From Paramecium pentaurelia (Eukaryota; Ciliophora; Oligohymenophorea; Peniculida; Parameciidae): a stretch of 64,000 bases of DNA. The notes beneath the pieces were generated by a model. That model was not told the DNA's origin, did no database searches, and saw only the letters and a program-made list of their open reading frames with translations. Of the stretch, positions 11,689 through 24,578 are shown in pieces. Position 1 is the stretch's first letter. Every line of letters begins with the position of its first letter. The translations under genes were made by a program, and so were the position numbers. The stretch spans positions 442,773 through 506,772 of the forward strand of contig CAJJDO010000021.1 of assembly GCA_905183005.1 (NCBI GenBank), written 5' to 3'.

Positions 11689-13079
11689 TCATAATTTTTT
11701 TGATGATGATGTATATTTCTTTAATAATAAAATATTATTAAATTACTCTTCTGAATATCTACGAGTCATCTATTAGATATAATATATATTATTTTACTTT
11801 AATAACAGTTTCAAATGGTAAATTAAAATTCTTAAATTTGGTTACAATAAAATGCAAAGTTTCTCTGCATGCTTGAATATCTGAATATAATTCTAAGATT
11901 TATATGGAGAATTAATCATTTTCTTTTATATTCTAAAAGATAGTTTCTTCATTTAGCCTAAGATGCGTAAAATTTATACTCTAATACGTCATTTTTCTCA
12001 ACAAACTCAGTTAATATTTTATTCTCATTTTCTAATAGCACTAAAGATTGCTCAATTTAATTTTCTAAACTTTATAAATATATTTTTTTGGTTTCCTATT
12101 TTATGATTTCATCAATTAATTTATCATGATGTTAATGCAAAATTTTGTAATCATTTTAAATTTAATTCAAATCTTCACTTAACACTATATTAATAAACTA
12201 AAATTTTACTTTAATTACATTTTTCCTTAAGTCTTTATTCAATTTAAGATTAATTGTTGTTTTGTTAATAATAACCTTAACCCTATGGCTATTATTATTA
12301 TTATGGAGCAGCATATGGATTATAAGGTTGGGATTGGTTATTATAATAATTAGGAGGGATATTTGAATATTAATTATAACCTTAGGTTGAGTTTTAGTAG
12401 AATTATTGTGTTTGATTTGTGTATTATTATGGTATTTATGCAATAGGCTATTATGGAATTCCCCTAATATATTTGATTTAATAATACATTTAATTGGTTT
12501 AAGCTACTACTCTGTTGAAGAATGGAAAATGTGCTTCTAATTCTCTAACTAAAGTGACCATTACTCTTGCCTAATAATAGATAATCAAATTTACAATAGA
12601 TTTATGTTGATACCAAGTTTGTAATTCCTAATTATGGATATTTACAACAGATTGATCTTGAGAAGCCCCTTGAATGAAATATTAATTCACAGAAAATTTT
12701 GTTATGTCAGGATTATAAATTCTAATAATAGCTGGAGCATCTGAATAAATAAAAGGAAATGAGATGGATGTTATAATAGAGTAAGTTTATCCTTTATATT
12801 TAATTGGCACTAATGATGAAATATATATATACACTCTCCTTTTAATTCCAATAATTGTTTAATTATACCTTATTCACCTTAATTTTAAATAATTTTTTAC
12901 TTGTTTATGTGATTAGTGGATTGAATAATTTTGGGTAATTGTATAAAATATTTGCAGCATCATTAGCAACTAAATTACTAGATTATGATTATAAATGAAT
13001 TATACTGATTTCTATATGCACATTAAGAGAGCACTCTATATAATTCTTATTCTTTCGGGAATTTTTCACTCATAGCCAT
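11689..13079 (-). CDS. VPS23: ESCRT-I subunit Vps23/TSG101
   Basis: Starts MAMSEKFPKEQELYRVLSQC. The first ~150 residues read as a UEV (inactive ubiquitin-E2-like) domain: IYSDAPAIIRIYNP, NIHNQELQTWYQHKSIVNLI, and VTLVRELEAHFPFFNRV, which line up with the TSG101 strand, HEW and tail elements. A Gln/Pro/Tyr-rich linker follows (NPYAAPQQQQQPQGQGYYQQ). A coiled coil comes next (for example DKLIDEIIKQETKKIYLQSL), and the end matches the steadiness box, with LPFETVIKMTRRYSEEQFNN then ILLLKKY. Introns of 28, 21, 22 and 28 nt were placed to keep the frame; the last one, at about 11761-11788, fuses the box correctly. The protein sorts ubiquitinated cargo in endosomes. Confidence 0.85.
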
Positions 13080-13396
13080 TGTAAAATATATAAATAAATT
13101 ATATATACACACAAAAATTAATAATCTTATTTATAATTTCTATATTTTGAAAAACCCTCATTCGTATAATAGTTATATTAATATTCCTAAACATAAACTC
13201 TTATTATTAATTTACGTAATGAGAATTTCAAAAGGATTAAAAGAATTAATTCAAATTTTATAAAGTTGAAATCTAATTTAAATTTTTGATTAAGTTTATT
13301 GAGAAGAAAAATAAATAGTTCTAAATATTTAAAGGATTTCAAGGATCTTGAATAGTAAATTAAATATACACATATGTATTAAAAACAATCTAAAAG
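13080..13396. other. divergent intergenic spacer
   Basis: AT-rich spacer between two divergent starts (Vps23 on minus, C2H2 protein on plus). It probably holds both promoters; no motif is distinct. Confidence 0.4.
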
Positions 13397-13864
13397 ATGG
13401 AAGACTAAGTTTCACTAGTTAGATATTTTGCAGATGTGAGTAAATTGGTTACTATTTGTTATAAATTATCATTGGAAAAACAAGCATTATTAAAATAAAC
13501 AAAATGTTATTCAGAATATCAATCATAAAGTTAATAATAGAAAAGACCTATGGAAATAGAATCACCTAAATCATTCCTTAATAAGTCTGAATGTAATATT
13601 TAATTGTAATAAGAAATCAAAAATTTGAATTAGGATTAAATAAAATAAAAACAAAAAAATTTAAGTAAAACTAGATCAGGAAAACAATTCTTTAAGTCAT
13701 AAATTATGTCTAATAAAAATTAAGTTGATAAAGTATCATAAGATAATAATAATACATTTAATTGTCAATAGTGTGATAAAAAGTATTATCATATGAAATC
13801 CTTAAAACGTCATATAAAATGGAATCATTAAATTATTAAACTAACAAATTAAATAGAAGAATGA
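13397..13864 (+). CDS. single C2H2 zinc-finger protein, 155 aa
   Basis: Intronless frame starting MEDQVSLVRYFADVSKL. The N-terminal 70 residues are helical, the middle is Lys/Gln-rich (IKQKQKNLSKTRSGKQFF), and the C-terminus has one finger, CQQCDKKYYHMKSLKRHIKW followed by NH: Cys-x2-Cys-x12-His-x4-His. TGA is at 13862-13864. A lone finger with basic flanks suggests nucleic-acid binding, but targets are unknown. Confidence 0.75.
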
Positions 13865-13914
13865 GATCATAATAAAATATTAAAAAGATCTAAGATTAAA
13901 TATCTTAATATTAT

Positions 13915-15418
13915 TCATGTAAAATATTTTATTCTCTCTTTTTCTTCTTCTGTAATATCATCAACTACTTGTTCCTCTACTTAAACTTGTGCTGGCCATG
14001 ATCTAACCATTATAGGTCTTCCAGTTCTTTTATGAACTATTTATTCTTTTTATTGTTCCTTTTACTTTTTCTATTAATCTAACAAATCTTGTTCTTATTT
14101 CATTTACTTAACAATATCTTTTCTAGCTTTTATACAATTCTTTTCTTTTTCTAATACTAATTCTGGAGCTATTTATCTAAACATCTTCAAATCATTTATT
14201 CTCTATTCTAATAATTTTTCTGTCTCTTTAAGCATTTCAATTCCAGTAATATCTTTTCTAGGTTCAAGATTAACATCAGTTCTATATATTTTAGCTATTT
14301 AGTTTTCCAGATTCTTCAATGGTTCAAAAACTTCACTATCACTTCTTATAGCTTTTAATGCTTTGATTTAATCATTAACTTAATCAATTTATTTTAAGAA
14401 TTCATTTTTTGTTTGTAAAGCAGTTTTTTGTTTTTCTTCTAAAGTTTTAATTTTTTAATAATATTTATTTTTTAAATCTTCTACCATTTATTCTCTTTCT
14501 TTTGTATTTCCAATAAGAAACAAATTCTTTTCTTCTAATTATTAAAATATTTCTTCCAATTATTTTGGTTAAGTGAAATATGTTACTTATTCATCATCTG
14601 AATCATTCAATAATTATTATAATTCATTATTAATTTAATTATTTTAATTATTTCTTGATAAAACAACTTATTATTACTATTATTATTATTTTGGTTGCTT
14701 TTATTTCATCTAAAATTCTTTTGGAGTAATCTTATCTAAAAACTTTTTATATTTTAAGAGATCTTCTAAATTATCTATTTTCTATTATATTTTTGTCATT
14801 AAATCAGTTCTATGTTCTTATAAAGCTTTGATTTCATTATTTTTTTCTTATTTTAATTTTGTTTCTCTTTCTGCTTCTTTTATTGCCTCCCTTGAACTCA
14901 TCTTATTTTATTCTAAAAACTTATTAAATAATTCCACATCTTCTTCTATGAGTTATTCACTTTTTTCTAATCCTAATCTATGTAACTTAGTCAATTTCTC
15001 AAATTCATCAATCATACCTCTTTTATGATCTATCAACATCTAAAATAATAACATTTCTCTCTTCTTATCTATGAATTAATACATAGGTTCTTTTTATCTA
15101 ACTCTATTCTTAACAGCATTGTCAGCTGCATCAATAATATTTCTTAAATCAAATACATCAATACATCTTTGCATTATATTCCTTGTCATTTTTATCTTCA
15201 TCTTTACCAATTTCATTAATTTCTCTTATACTCAATTTTCCTTTAGATCTTATCCCTTTTTCATGAACTCTAAGATTTTGAAACTTGATCCTTTCTTCCA
15301 TTTTGATTTACTTTTCTTTTTCTTTCATTTTAAAGATTTCATATTCATCAGGAACATAAAATGGGTTTTCAATACTTTAATTTAATCTTTCCTATATTTT
15401 TGGCAGCTATTATGCCAT
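13915..15418 (-). CDS. CFAP100: cilia- and flagella-associated protein 100 (CCDC37/MIA1 type)
   Basis: About 493 residues with one 22-nt intron (about 15151-15172). The N-terminus NPFYVPDEYEIFKMKEKEK and RVHEKG match the start of CFAP100. The DUF4200-type coiled coil follows (KKREMLLFQMLIDHKRGMID, then LEKSEQLIEEDVELFNKFLE, then AIKEAERETK). The C-terminus KKQKEQ...KRTGRPIMVRSWPAQV and the final EEEKERIKYFT match the conserved tail KKRGR..-CRSRP and ..EEELLFFFT of animal CFAP100. In Chlamydomonas the protein (MIA1) acts with CFAP73 in the MIA complex that regulates inner-arm dynein. The start at 15418 is only 37 nt from the divergent UBX gene. Confidence 0.85.
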
Positions 15419-15455
15419 TTTTAATTAATTATTAATAAAAAAAGAATATATACAC
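15419..15455. promoter_or_regulatory. 37-bp divergent promoter region
   Basis: The ATG codons of CFAP100 (minus) and the UBX protein (plus) are separated by only 37 bp, so both promoters must overlap this stretch and the neighbouring coding ends. It consists of T and A runs with no clear element. Confidence 0.35.
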
Positions 15456-16915
15456 ATGTAATAACAAGATCAATTAATAAGAAATTTTTCTAATATTACA
15501 GGATGTTAGGATCATAACAAATGTTTAAATTATTTACAAATGGGAAATTTTGAATTAGAGGTAAAAATGTTGTTTTATTTATTTAAAAGAATGCAATTTA
15601 ATTATTTTTTGATCTAGAAATATAATCATAATAATTTGTAGCTCCAATATAAAAGGGAAATTAATAGGAGCCAAAACTTCCATAAAGATAAAGAAGATAA
15701 ATTTAAGAGAATTTTGAACTAGAATAGTCTTAAACCACTTAAGAATTAATTTAAAAATATAAGAATTATAAAGAGAATAAAATAGATGAAGAAGCAGGAT
15801 TAGTCTCTGGTGTTTGGAAATTAGCCAAAGCTCTTTGTATTAAACATTCCTTATTTTTATAGTTTCTAAAAATTAAAATTATGGTGAAGAATTTTAGAAA
15901 CATATCTAATCAAAAAAAGTTAAAATTGAGATTAAGTTCGAAATGGGTTCATTTTAAGATAATATTAAAATAGCATAAAATAGAAATTATCCAATTTTTG
16001 TATATGTTCATGATATTTCATTTTTGAAAATCTTACAAGCTATGTTTTAATGCAAATCCTTTGTATATATAGTAAATAAGAATTTTATCAGTTATGCTTT
16101 CATAGCTAATTAAGAGACTTTAGCTTAGTTACCTTCTTAAAATATTGAAATTCCATCTATTCTAATATATAGAATAAATTTTGTTGATGAAATTTGTTTA
16201 ATGAAATAAATTAAGTTGTTTCCTTAAACTAATTTTGAGGAATTAACTTAAGAAATAAAATCAATAAGATCTGCTATATCTAAAGTTAATGCATAAGAAA
16301 AATAAGCAAAAAGATTGGTTGAAAATCCTGAATAGATTAATTAAAGTTAAATTGATAAATTTATATAAAAATAAATGGAAATGGAAATAAAAAAATAGTA
16401 AGAAATTGAATAAAGAGAAAGAGAGGAATTATTATAAAAGTAAGATTTTGAATATATGATGGCCTTAAAACAAGCAGATGAAAAAAAGAAGAAAATTAAT
16501 GATGAAAAATTAAAATAAGATTAACTAATATAATAATAATAAGAAGAAGAAGTATCAATAAATTTTATATTTAGGAATAACGTTAATTTATGAAAGCTAC
16601 AGCACTCTCAGGTTTACCTTAAGAACCATAAGAAAATTGTATTACCATTTAATTAAGGTTTTTTGATAAAGTTATTACTCGAAACTTTAATTTCACTGAT
16701 AAAATATAAGTAATTAAATTTTATATTTATAATTTTAGATTATTTTTGATTTTGTTATATGTCAAGATGATGCACTCTTTCTTAATCCTAGAGCAGATAT
16801 TGATTTAATCTAAAATTTTCCTAAGCTTTCTTTATTCGATAAAAAAGACATGACTATTTAAGAGGTCTTTAATGATTCAACTGGAGAGTAATTAATTATT
16901 TTAGAAAATGAATGA
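15456..16915 (+). CDS. UBA-UAS-UBX protein (FAF1/FAF2/UBXN7 family)
   Basis: Starts MQQQDQLIRNFSNITGCQDH and continues with a UBA-like three-helix motif (NKCLNYLQMGNFELENAIQL). A thioredoxin-like UAS part follows at about residues 130-270 (NRNYPIFVYVHDISFLKILQ and IEIPSILIYRINF). Then comes a long charged coiled coil (KKQQEIEQREREELLQKQDF) and a C-terminal UBX domain starting LPQEPQENCITIQLRFFDK with RNFNFTDKIQ and a final LIILENE. These proteins recruit Cdc48/p97 to ubiquitinated substrates; FAF2 works in ER-associated degradation. Introns of about 29 nt lie near 15560 and 16709, and at least one more is needed near 15840-15950. No clear hairpin membrane anchor was seen, so UBXN7/FAF1-like is as likely as FAF2. 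Confidence 0.8.
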
Positions 16916-17068
16916 TTATGTATTAATATAGAAATACTAAATATGTTAAGAAATTAATTATTCATTATTAAATATACAACAATTTTCTATATTTCTTAAT
17001 TATTATTCAAGAAATAGCGAATAATGATTTACAATAATATTATTGTTAATATTATTAATATTTTTAAG

Positions 17069-18324
17069 ATGTCTGCTAAGGATTTATTGATTTAATTATT
17101 TGGATTACCAAAAGGAGAAATAATATTTTAAGATTACTCATGTGCTTTAAAAGGATTAATATCAAAATATGGAAGAATATTTATAGCTGAAAATCATATT
17201 TGTTTTTATGCTAATCTTGCAGGAAGCAAAACAAATTTAGTTATTAAATTAGATGATATTAATAAGTTGGATAGTAAAAATAAAAATGATATTGATATTA
17301 TTTTGAAGGATGGAAGATCATTCTGTTTTAATGGTTTTCATGACAAAGAATAAGTATATAATCTAATGAATGCATTAATATCTGGTTAACCATTATCAAA
17401 TTAATAAACATTCTAAACTACTACAGATAGTGCTAGAGAAGATGAATCTTAAATTGAAAATGCTGAAGTAGAAATCTAATTTCTCTAATAAGGAGCATCA
17501 ATGGATTAAGAGATATGCAAATTTACATTTTCATTTAGTTTAGATAAATTTTTTGAATTCTTTTTTGCAGATGATGCACTTGTTTATTCAATTGCAGATC
17601 ATAGATAATCAGAAAAAGATACTGATATTTAATTAACTAAATGGACACCTGTAGAAGATAATCCATAAATGTTTTAAAGAGAAATGAAAAATGTTATTAA
17701 GTTAACTGGAGTTCCTTTCAAAGATAAAAGTAGAATGCATAAACTATTTACTTATAAGAAAGAGTCTGATAAATTAATTTATACTTGTACTACTCATACT
17801 TTAGATGTTCCTTATGGAAATTGTTTTTAGGCAGAAGAAAAATGGGAAGTATCATAATTGGAAGATAATAAATGTTTATTGAAAATATTTGCTTCAGTTG
17901 TATTTACAAAATCAACTATGATGAAAGGCACAATTATGAGTAAAACAATGTCTGGATTAAAAGAAGATTATGAAAAATGGATTAATAATGTTAAAATTAG
18001 ATTAGAAGCTATGGCTAAATCTTAAAAATCATAAGCATCTAATATCAATCATGAATATGAGGAGTAATTATTTAATATTATAATAGTTCTAAAAAGTTAG
18101 ATGATAATATCTTAAACAAAATAATGTAAACTAGTCAATCTCATTAATAAAAATAAAATATTTCTCAAACTTAATTTTATTAAGGTAGAAAATCAGAATT
18201 ACTTTATTTATTATCCATATTTCTTTTAATTATTATTATGCTAATTTAGATAGGAATATTAAATAAATAATCTTAAAAACTTGAAAACTTAGAATAGTTG
18301 GTATTACAATTATAATAACGATGA
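17069..18324 (+). CDS. GRAM-VASt domain protein with C-terminal membrane anchor, 410 aa
   Basis: The GRAM domain is at about residues 12-105 (FGLPKGEIIFQDYSCALKG, GRIFIAENHICFYANLAG, VIKLDDINKL). The VASt/StART-like domain is at about residues 150-310, with FTFSFSLDKFFEFFFADDAL, VIKLTGVPFKDKSRM and TTHTLDVPYGNCFQAEEKWE. A single 23-nt intron near 18064-18086 leads to a Gln-rich linker and a C-terminal helix (LLYLLSIFLLIIIMLIQIGI). This is the layout of the Lam/Ysp/Aster (GRAMD1) sterol-transfer proteins, which sit in the ER at membrane contact sites. Lipid specificity is not visible. It converges with the next gene, their stops only 31 bp apart. Confidence 0.85.
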
Positions 18325-18355
18325 TAAATATTATTTTAATATTTTGATTACTTAA

Positions 18356-19419
18356 TCATTCTGGAACAGTTTCTTCTGTTGTTTCTGTTGTTTCTTCTGT
18401 TGTTTCTGTAGTTTCAGTTGTTTCTTCTGTTGTTTCTGTGGTTTCTTCTGTTGTTTCAGTTGTCTCTTCTGTTGTTTCAGTTGTTTCTTCTCCTTCTTGA
18501 GTTGTTTCTGTAGTTTCTTCTCCATTTTCTGTTGTTTCTTCTGCTCCTTCCTCTTCTGCTTATGTAGTTTCTTCAGCTGTTTCAGTATTTTCTTCTGTCA
18601 CTTCTTCTTCACCAGCTTCTCCAGTTTCATTAGCTGATGTTTATTCATTTGAAGTAGATTCTTAACTTTCTTATGCTTCATCATGTGATTCTGCTTTTGC
18701 TTCTGATTCTGAATTATTTGAATCAGCAGCTTAAGTTGTTTCAGAGGTTGTTTTTCCTTTATGATGATGATGAATGGTTATTTCATGAGTTTCATCATCT
18801 TATGATGTTACTTTAACACCAGTTTAAGATCCATTATTAGCACATCCTCCTCTAATAATTTCGATATCTTTAATTTATCCTTTGATCTTGATGACTGTAA
18901 TTGGAGTGCTTCTGCATTATTATCTACAATTATTAAGACTGTTAATGTATTCTCTCAATAATTTACATAATTCTTTTTTAGCAGCTGCTCTATCCTCATG
19001 ATCTAAAATAAATTATCAATTTTTATTTTACTTTCAGAATCTAAGGCATGACATTATTCTCTTAATGCCTTGACTTGACTTAAACCAATTTAGCTTTTAG
19101 TAAGTGGTAATTCTAATTTATGTAATTTCTTTAGCAATTTCTTTCCTGAAACAGATACTTATGCTTCTAAGAAAGAATGATGTTTTGTTGTTATCATTTT
19201 TTCCATTTATTCAAGAATCTTAATATCATGAGAGATGGCTTTTTGATGGATTAATAAATCTTCCCATTACTTCATTTATTTTTCTATAAATGAAAATTGA
19301 TCTGATCTTGTGCAATCCATTGTTTTCACATTAAAATTTGCTAATTCTTCCAAAGACATCATTTACTCAGTGAATGCAAAAGCACTCAAAGCCAAAACTA
19401 ATAAAATCAAAGCTTTCAT
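18356..19419 (-). CDS. secreted Thr/Glu-repeat protein, 344 aa
   Basis: The signal peptide MKALILLVLALSAFAF is followed by a conserved-looking helical region (residues 20-150, with FIEKQMKQWEDLLIHQKAIS and a single Cys). A 29-nt intron near 18989-19017 joins it to DRAAAKKELCKLLREYINSL and GGCANNGSQTGVKVTSQDD. From about residue 210 to the end the protein is low complexity. It runs Ser/Asp/Glu/Ala-rich, then a long series of ETTE units (nt about 18362-18560) ending TVPE before TGA 18356-18358. Secretion or lumenal storage, such as in trichocysts or on the surface, is possible but not shown. The HHHHKGK stretch may bind metal. Confidence 0.75.
18362..18560 (-). repeat. minisatellite encoding ETTE/TTE repeats
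   Basis: On the plus strand the unit is a 9-12 bp mixture of gtttctgtt and tcttctgtt. On the minus strand it encodes alternating Glu-Thr-Thr, mostly as ACA/ACT and GAA. The array sits at the extreme C-terminus of the secreted protein and keeps its frame, as expected for slippage under selection for frame. Confidence 0.8.
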
Positions 19420-20393
19420 TTAAAATAATATTCACAAAAACGAATTCATAATATTCATTCTAAAATTATTTATTTAATACATTAAAATTTATTCAAATTT
19501 ATATAGAATTTTATTATAATCTTTAAAGAATCCTTTACAATCCATTATTCAAAAGTCTTACGATATTTTGTAATAAATTAATTAGATCATATTATATGTT
19601 AAATTAACTAATTGTAAAAATAAAAATTTGTAGTAATTATGAATCTCAAAAAATATATCATAAAATTATAATTAATTATATTGACATTAATGAATACCTT
19701 ACAATATCCTAATATCTTCAGGTTTTTGAATAGATAATATTTTCTATACAAAATTTTATATCTCTAAATTGTTATTACTTATATAAGATGAAATAGTTTA
19801 GATATGGTACTAGGTAGATGGTACAACTTATTTACTAGAAATGAGTTATATAATTATTTAAGACATTTTTAAATAACATATGTAACGACTGGATTAGAAG
19901 GTTAAAATTGATTAATCTGTATATATGATCATCTCATTAATCAACTGAAAATGATTATAGATTGATTTTTTATTGTATTTATTAGTATATAATTGTATTT
20001 GTTGGTATTATATGTTCAAGTTTTTACATAATACTACTTAACTTTTTAGATGATGTAATTCACTCATTTATATATAATTAATGGTATCTAATTTTATTTA
20101 AACAAATTTTAAAGAGTTCCAACTATTTTAAGAACTAGTCTATGGATAGATAATGAGATTGACAATCTTTTCTTATTTTGTTTAATGTAAATATTTTAAT
20201 CTGTGACAATAATTTGAAAAATAGAAAATACAGATATTCATTCAAGGTTATGTTAAATAAAAAATTAATTTTCTATATGGATTAACCAAAAATAATATTC
20301 AATAACTCTATATACAATGGAAATATGGATTTAAAGTGATATATAAGTTCTCTTGTGATTGTGGTTATATATATATTGAATTTAAAATCTAGA
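19420..20393. other. long intergenic stretch without a convincing gene
   Basis: Nearly 1 kb between divergent genes. Plus-strand pieces near 19690-20300 look faintly protein-like (for example LQYPNIFRFLNRQYF) but every frame is broken by TGA within a few dozen codons, and no set of small introns rescued them. It may be a decayed gene or simple leader sequence. Confidence 0.4.
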
Positions 20394-23300
20394 ATGATTT
20401 ACATCACTTTATTGAGTTGCATTCTACAGAGCATAGCCAAAGATTGCTCTTTATTCCCAAGTGATTATACAAAGATAGTTGGAAAGGAAAATGAAATAAT
20501 TGTCTAAGATTTATCTTTGTATTTTAGTAATGTTAAATACAACGACATCATTACATTAACAGACTAATATAATAAACTTACTTTGCTTCCACCAATTAAT
20601 TTAAAAACTACAATCTAAATGGCTCCTAATGGTATATTATCAACTTAAATATTTTAGTCAATAAATTGATATCATACTCTGTGTTAACTAATAGTCAAAG
20701 TTAATGGATTAATAAGTTCTAATTACTAGCTATCAGAAACTAAGATGAATAATTTTTAACATGGACAGAAAAAATTGTTGCAGGTACTTAATAGAGATAC
20801 CCTACTTTTGATAAAACATTTACAATTGGGAAGACTGATGAAGTTATTTGTTAATCTTCAGCTATTTTAGATATATCTCATTTAATTATTGATTGTTATC
20901 AGGTAAATGATTAAGAGCCATAAACTTATTTTTATATGATTAGTGAAAAGGATGCTTAATAGCAATTAAAAATTGAAAATGTGTATCCTTATGAAAAAGA
21001 TTAATAAAGATACATTATAAGCACTGAGAAGTACATTTATAGAATTACATTGAAAACAAATAATAATCCATCAATTATTGAATTGTTTTCATATGATTTA
21101 TAAAACAATGAAATAAAACTAGAATAGACAATTAATTAAGAATTGATTTAACAATATGTTAATATTACTTAATATTAATTTGATATGGTTGATGCTAAAA
21201 TTAGTCCATCTGATGAAATTGCTATTTTAGATAAGACTGGAAATGTCTTTTTATTAAATTACTATTCCTCCAATAATACTTGGTAATTTTATCAATAAGG
21301 ATATCAATTAGGTGAATCTATTTCTTTTGATTATTAATTTAAGAATTAAGAATTTGCAATCTTATAAAAATAATCTATCAAACAACGTAATTAGATTTAT
21401 GAATCATAAGAAGACTTATCAAATTCAAAACTTCATTATACCAATAATTTTCTATTTTTAACTTCTTAAACTTAAATGATAGCATTTGATAAATATTTAT
21501 ATCTAATTTAAATTGTGCCTGGTGATTTCAGTAATGTAATGACAGACTAAATTTAAAATGATTTCTTATCCTTCACCAATACTAATATTAACAATTATTT
21601 AAGTCACTCTAAATATCGTATCTAGTATCATAATAATGAGTAAGGTATTACTGGAAATTCAAAACTAATTTTAAATGCATGTTAAGTTACTATAGAGTAT
21701 TAGACAGTTCCAATGAACTCTGTTGATTTATTATAAGTATCAAAAGGAAATATTTAAGATTCTCCATTTTTTACAGAACGAATATTTTTTAGTGAATTTA
21801 ATATCAGTCCTAGATAATTAGTATCTGGTCCTAAATAAAAAATCAGTTTTACAAAGGATGTTTAAGATAATGTTTAAGGAGGTGGAAATCTTACTTATAT
21901 TGGAGTTTCAGGAGATATATCAGGAAAGTATGCAAATAAAAATTTAAGCTTAACTGACTTGATCTTTGTTCAAACTGTTTCTATGGCATAATCTTTTGAT
22001 TAACCTTATGCTATAATTACTTAAAATAAACAAAAATAATTAACTATTTATTATTGTTCAACTATTTAAACTGATCAATGTTAAAAGTCTTATCAAGTTT
22101 AGTTGGATTTTGAAATTACGTAGTAAAATACTCTAATCCAATATTATTATTATGAATTTACATTCATCACTCTATTAAATCAGAGATCATTGTTCTATTA
22201 TAAATTTATGTCAAGTTATTATTCTAACAGAACTATTACATTTACAGATGATGATTAAATCAAAACAATTGATAGTATCTACTTAAATTAATAGTATTTA
22301 CTATTATTTTCTAAAGCAGCAAAAACTATAGGAGTCTATAATTATTAGAATGTTGATTTTCTTTACCTAATAAACACTGATAAATTAAGTTAATTAGGAT
22401 TTCTTAATTGGGATCCATAGAGATTATTTTCAAATGATTTTAATTAACTTTTGTTTGTAATTAATGGTTAAGAATAGAATCAACTTTTGATGTTGAATTT
22501 AACTAGAACAGATTTCTCTTTAGGACATATCATGTCCATTTCATAATCTTAAGATATTCGAGTTATCAATTTTTATGAACGATTTGCTATTCTTTAATAG
22601 TAAGATAAAGGAAAATTTACATTTTAAATTTACAATAGAGAAGATCCTACAAATATCTATCTTGAAAAAACTCCATCTTTTTATAATTATTAAATTGAAA
22701 GTATTGACTCATTCTTTTGGGTTCCATATAATAATTTATTGCATGTTAAAGCAAAATCAGAATTCAAATCTGTTATTTTATCATATATTGTTGAATTAAC
22801 TGATCACAATTCATTATATTGTGTATAAGATTGGGATCCAGCTAATCAATTTGTGACAGCAACTTAAAATACTATATTCTAATTTAATAAAGAAAATATT
22901 TGGGTATATTATATATAAAGATATCCTTAATTGTAATATTCAGTGAGTTTTGATGATAATACTTTCATTTCTAATTTAGATTATGTAATATGTTATTCAA
23001 ATGAATAAATTTTATTGCTTAAAAGAAACTTTAGATTAGTTAATACTTATATTGATTTGAAAATTAAATAGGATAAATTGAATATCACAACTAATTTAAC
23101 ATCCAATCAAGAACATAATTATATTTAAGATATGGGTAGTGATTGGTTTTAAGGAGAGGTCACTAAATTTGAATTATTTATACCTCAATTTAAAGATCAA
23201 AAAGCAGAAATAATAAATCCTATTGAAGTTGTAAAACCATATTATTAAAATGAAACTAAAAATGCTGTTGATTTTGGTACAAATTATATATTTGTTCTAA

Positions 23301-24578
23301 AAAATGAATCTTATCTTCTTATTAGTAAAAAGACAAATGAAGTTGTAGTTACTGAAAAAATAACAAAAGATTATATATGTGAAGACATAATATCAAGTTT
23401 TGATTAATAAGTCTTGATTTAATGTTATAAAGATAAAATATAGTATGTTGGTGGAATTCAATGCGAAAATACTAATTGTAAAATAGGTAGTTCTTGGTTA
23501 TAAATAAACGATGAGATAATATCTGGATATATTGATACTGAAAATATCTTTATTATTTTGAGACAGGTAATCTTGGCATACTCCAAAAACCTTCTAGATT
23601 TATCTAAAGCTTAAAATTATGGTAAAATAACGGTAGATGATTTGGATAATTACTAATATGGATTAACTATATCCAAAATTAAGAATAATCACTATCATGT
23701 TTACTGTACTGATTATAATTATGCTTTTATTGTACTTGAATATAGTATAAAAAATGATCAAATATAAAGAACTAACAAAATTACATTCAATTTATTTGAT
23801 TTTATAAATCAAGAATTCTATATATTAAAAGAGACTATTTTCTCTTGCCTCAGAACAATTAATACTTAGATTACTGACACATCATTTAAGGCAGACTTTA
23901 TTATTTTTGCCACTGTTGGTCCTCATTATGGAATGCACATTGAATTTTCTTGTGCTGCTGATTAATGCAATTTATAATCCAAAAAAATTGTCTTTGTTTT
24001 ATAAGGATATGGATCATTTAATATCTTGGGATACATATTTTCAACTGTTAAAATAGTTAATAATTTCATTTAAGTTTCTTATACAGATTCTGCAAGAATG
24101 AAATTGGTTTAAACAATCTATTAATTACCTAAAGTATAAAGTACTCATTCAGCAGTAATCTTTTTTGCAGCCTTAAGACCTGCATTCTATTATTATAAAT
24201 ATGAAACATAAGAGGAATTGTACTCATACGATAATTAAGTAATATCATTTATTTATAAATTAGTTATATTACCTTACTAATTCAGAGAAGCTTAATTCAT
24301 TATCTTTGTATAAAATTAATTCATCTCCATAACTTTTGATTGATGGAAAATTTGACAGATCTACAGGATATATTAGAGTTGCCAATGATTTCTCATTTGA
24401 TTAAATACCCATTACTATTAGAGGTCCTGGTAGTGATGATAATGATCATCCAAATAGTGATACTAGTAGTCATACAGGACTATGGGTAACTTTGGGTATA
24501 TTGGGAGGTTGTCTAATTATTGGAACTGGATATTACTGTTACAAAAAGAAGAAAACAAAAGTAGAGACTTTAATATGA
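20394..24578 (+). CDS. large type I membrane (surface) protein, about 1370 aa
   Basis: The signal peptide MIYITLLSCILQSIA is followed by a very long extracellular part. A first intron of 26 nt lies near 20631-20656 and others are likely. Beta-rich stretches recur, such as ISPSDEIAILDKTGNVFLLN, GNLTYIGVSGDISGKY and the like, suggesting beta-propeller or WD-like repeats. The C-terminus has a short acidic/Ser spacer (GPGSDDNDHPNSDTSS), a membrane helix (LWVTLGILGGCLIIGTGYYC) and a short basic tail KKKKTKVETLI before TGA 24576-24578. No catalytic domain was recognised. Adhesion or surface function is inference from topology only. Confidence 0.7.

Noticed and set aside
11546..11776. Plus-strand open frame rich in Ile, Leu, Tyr and Asn
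   Set aside because: It overlaps the antisense of the Vps23 steadiness-box exons; composition is low complexity and no domain is visible.
12198..12443. Minus-strand open frame of 81 codons
   Set aside because: Wrong frame of the Vps23 Gln/Pro/Tyr-rich linker; the correct frame gives the UEV-linker-coil order.
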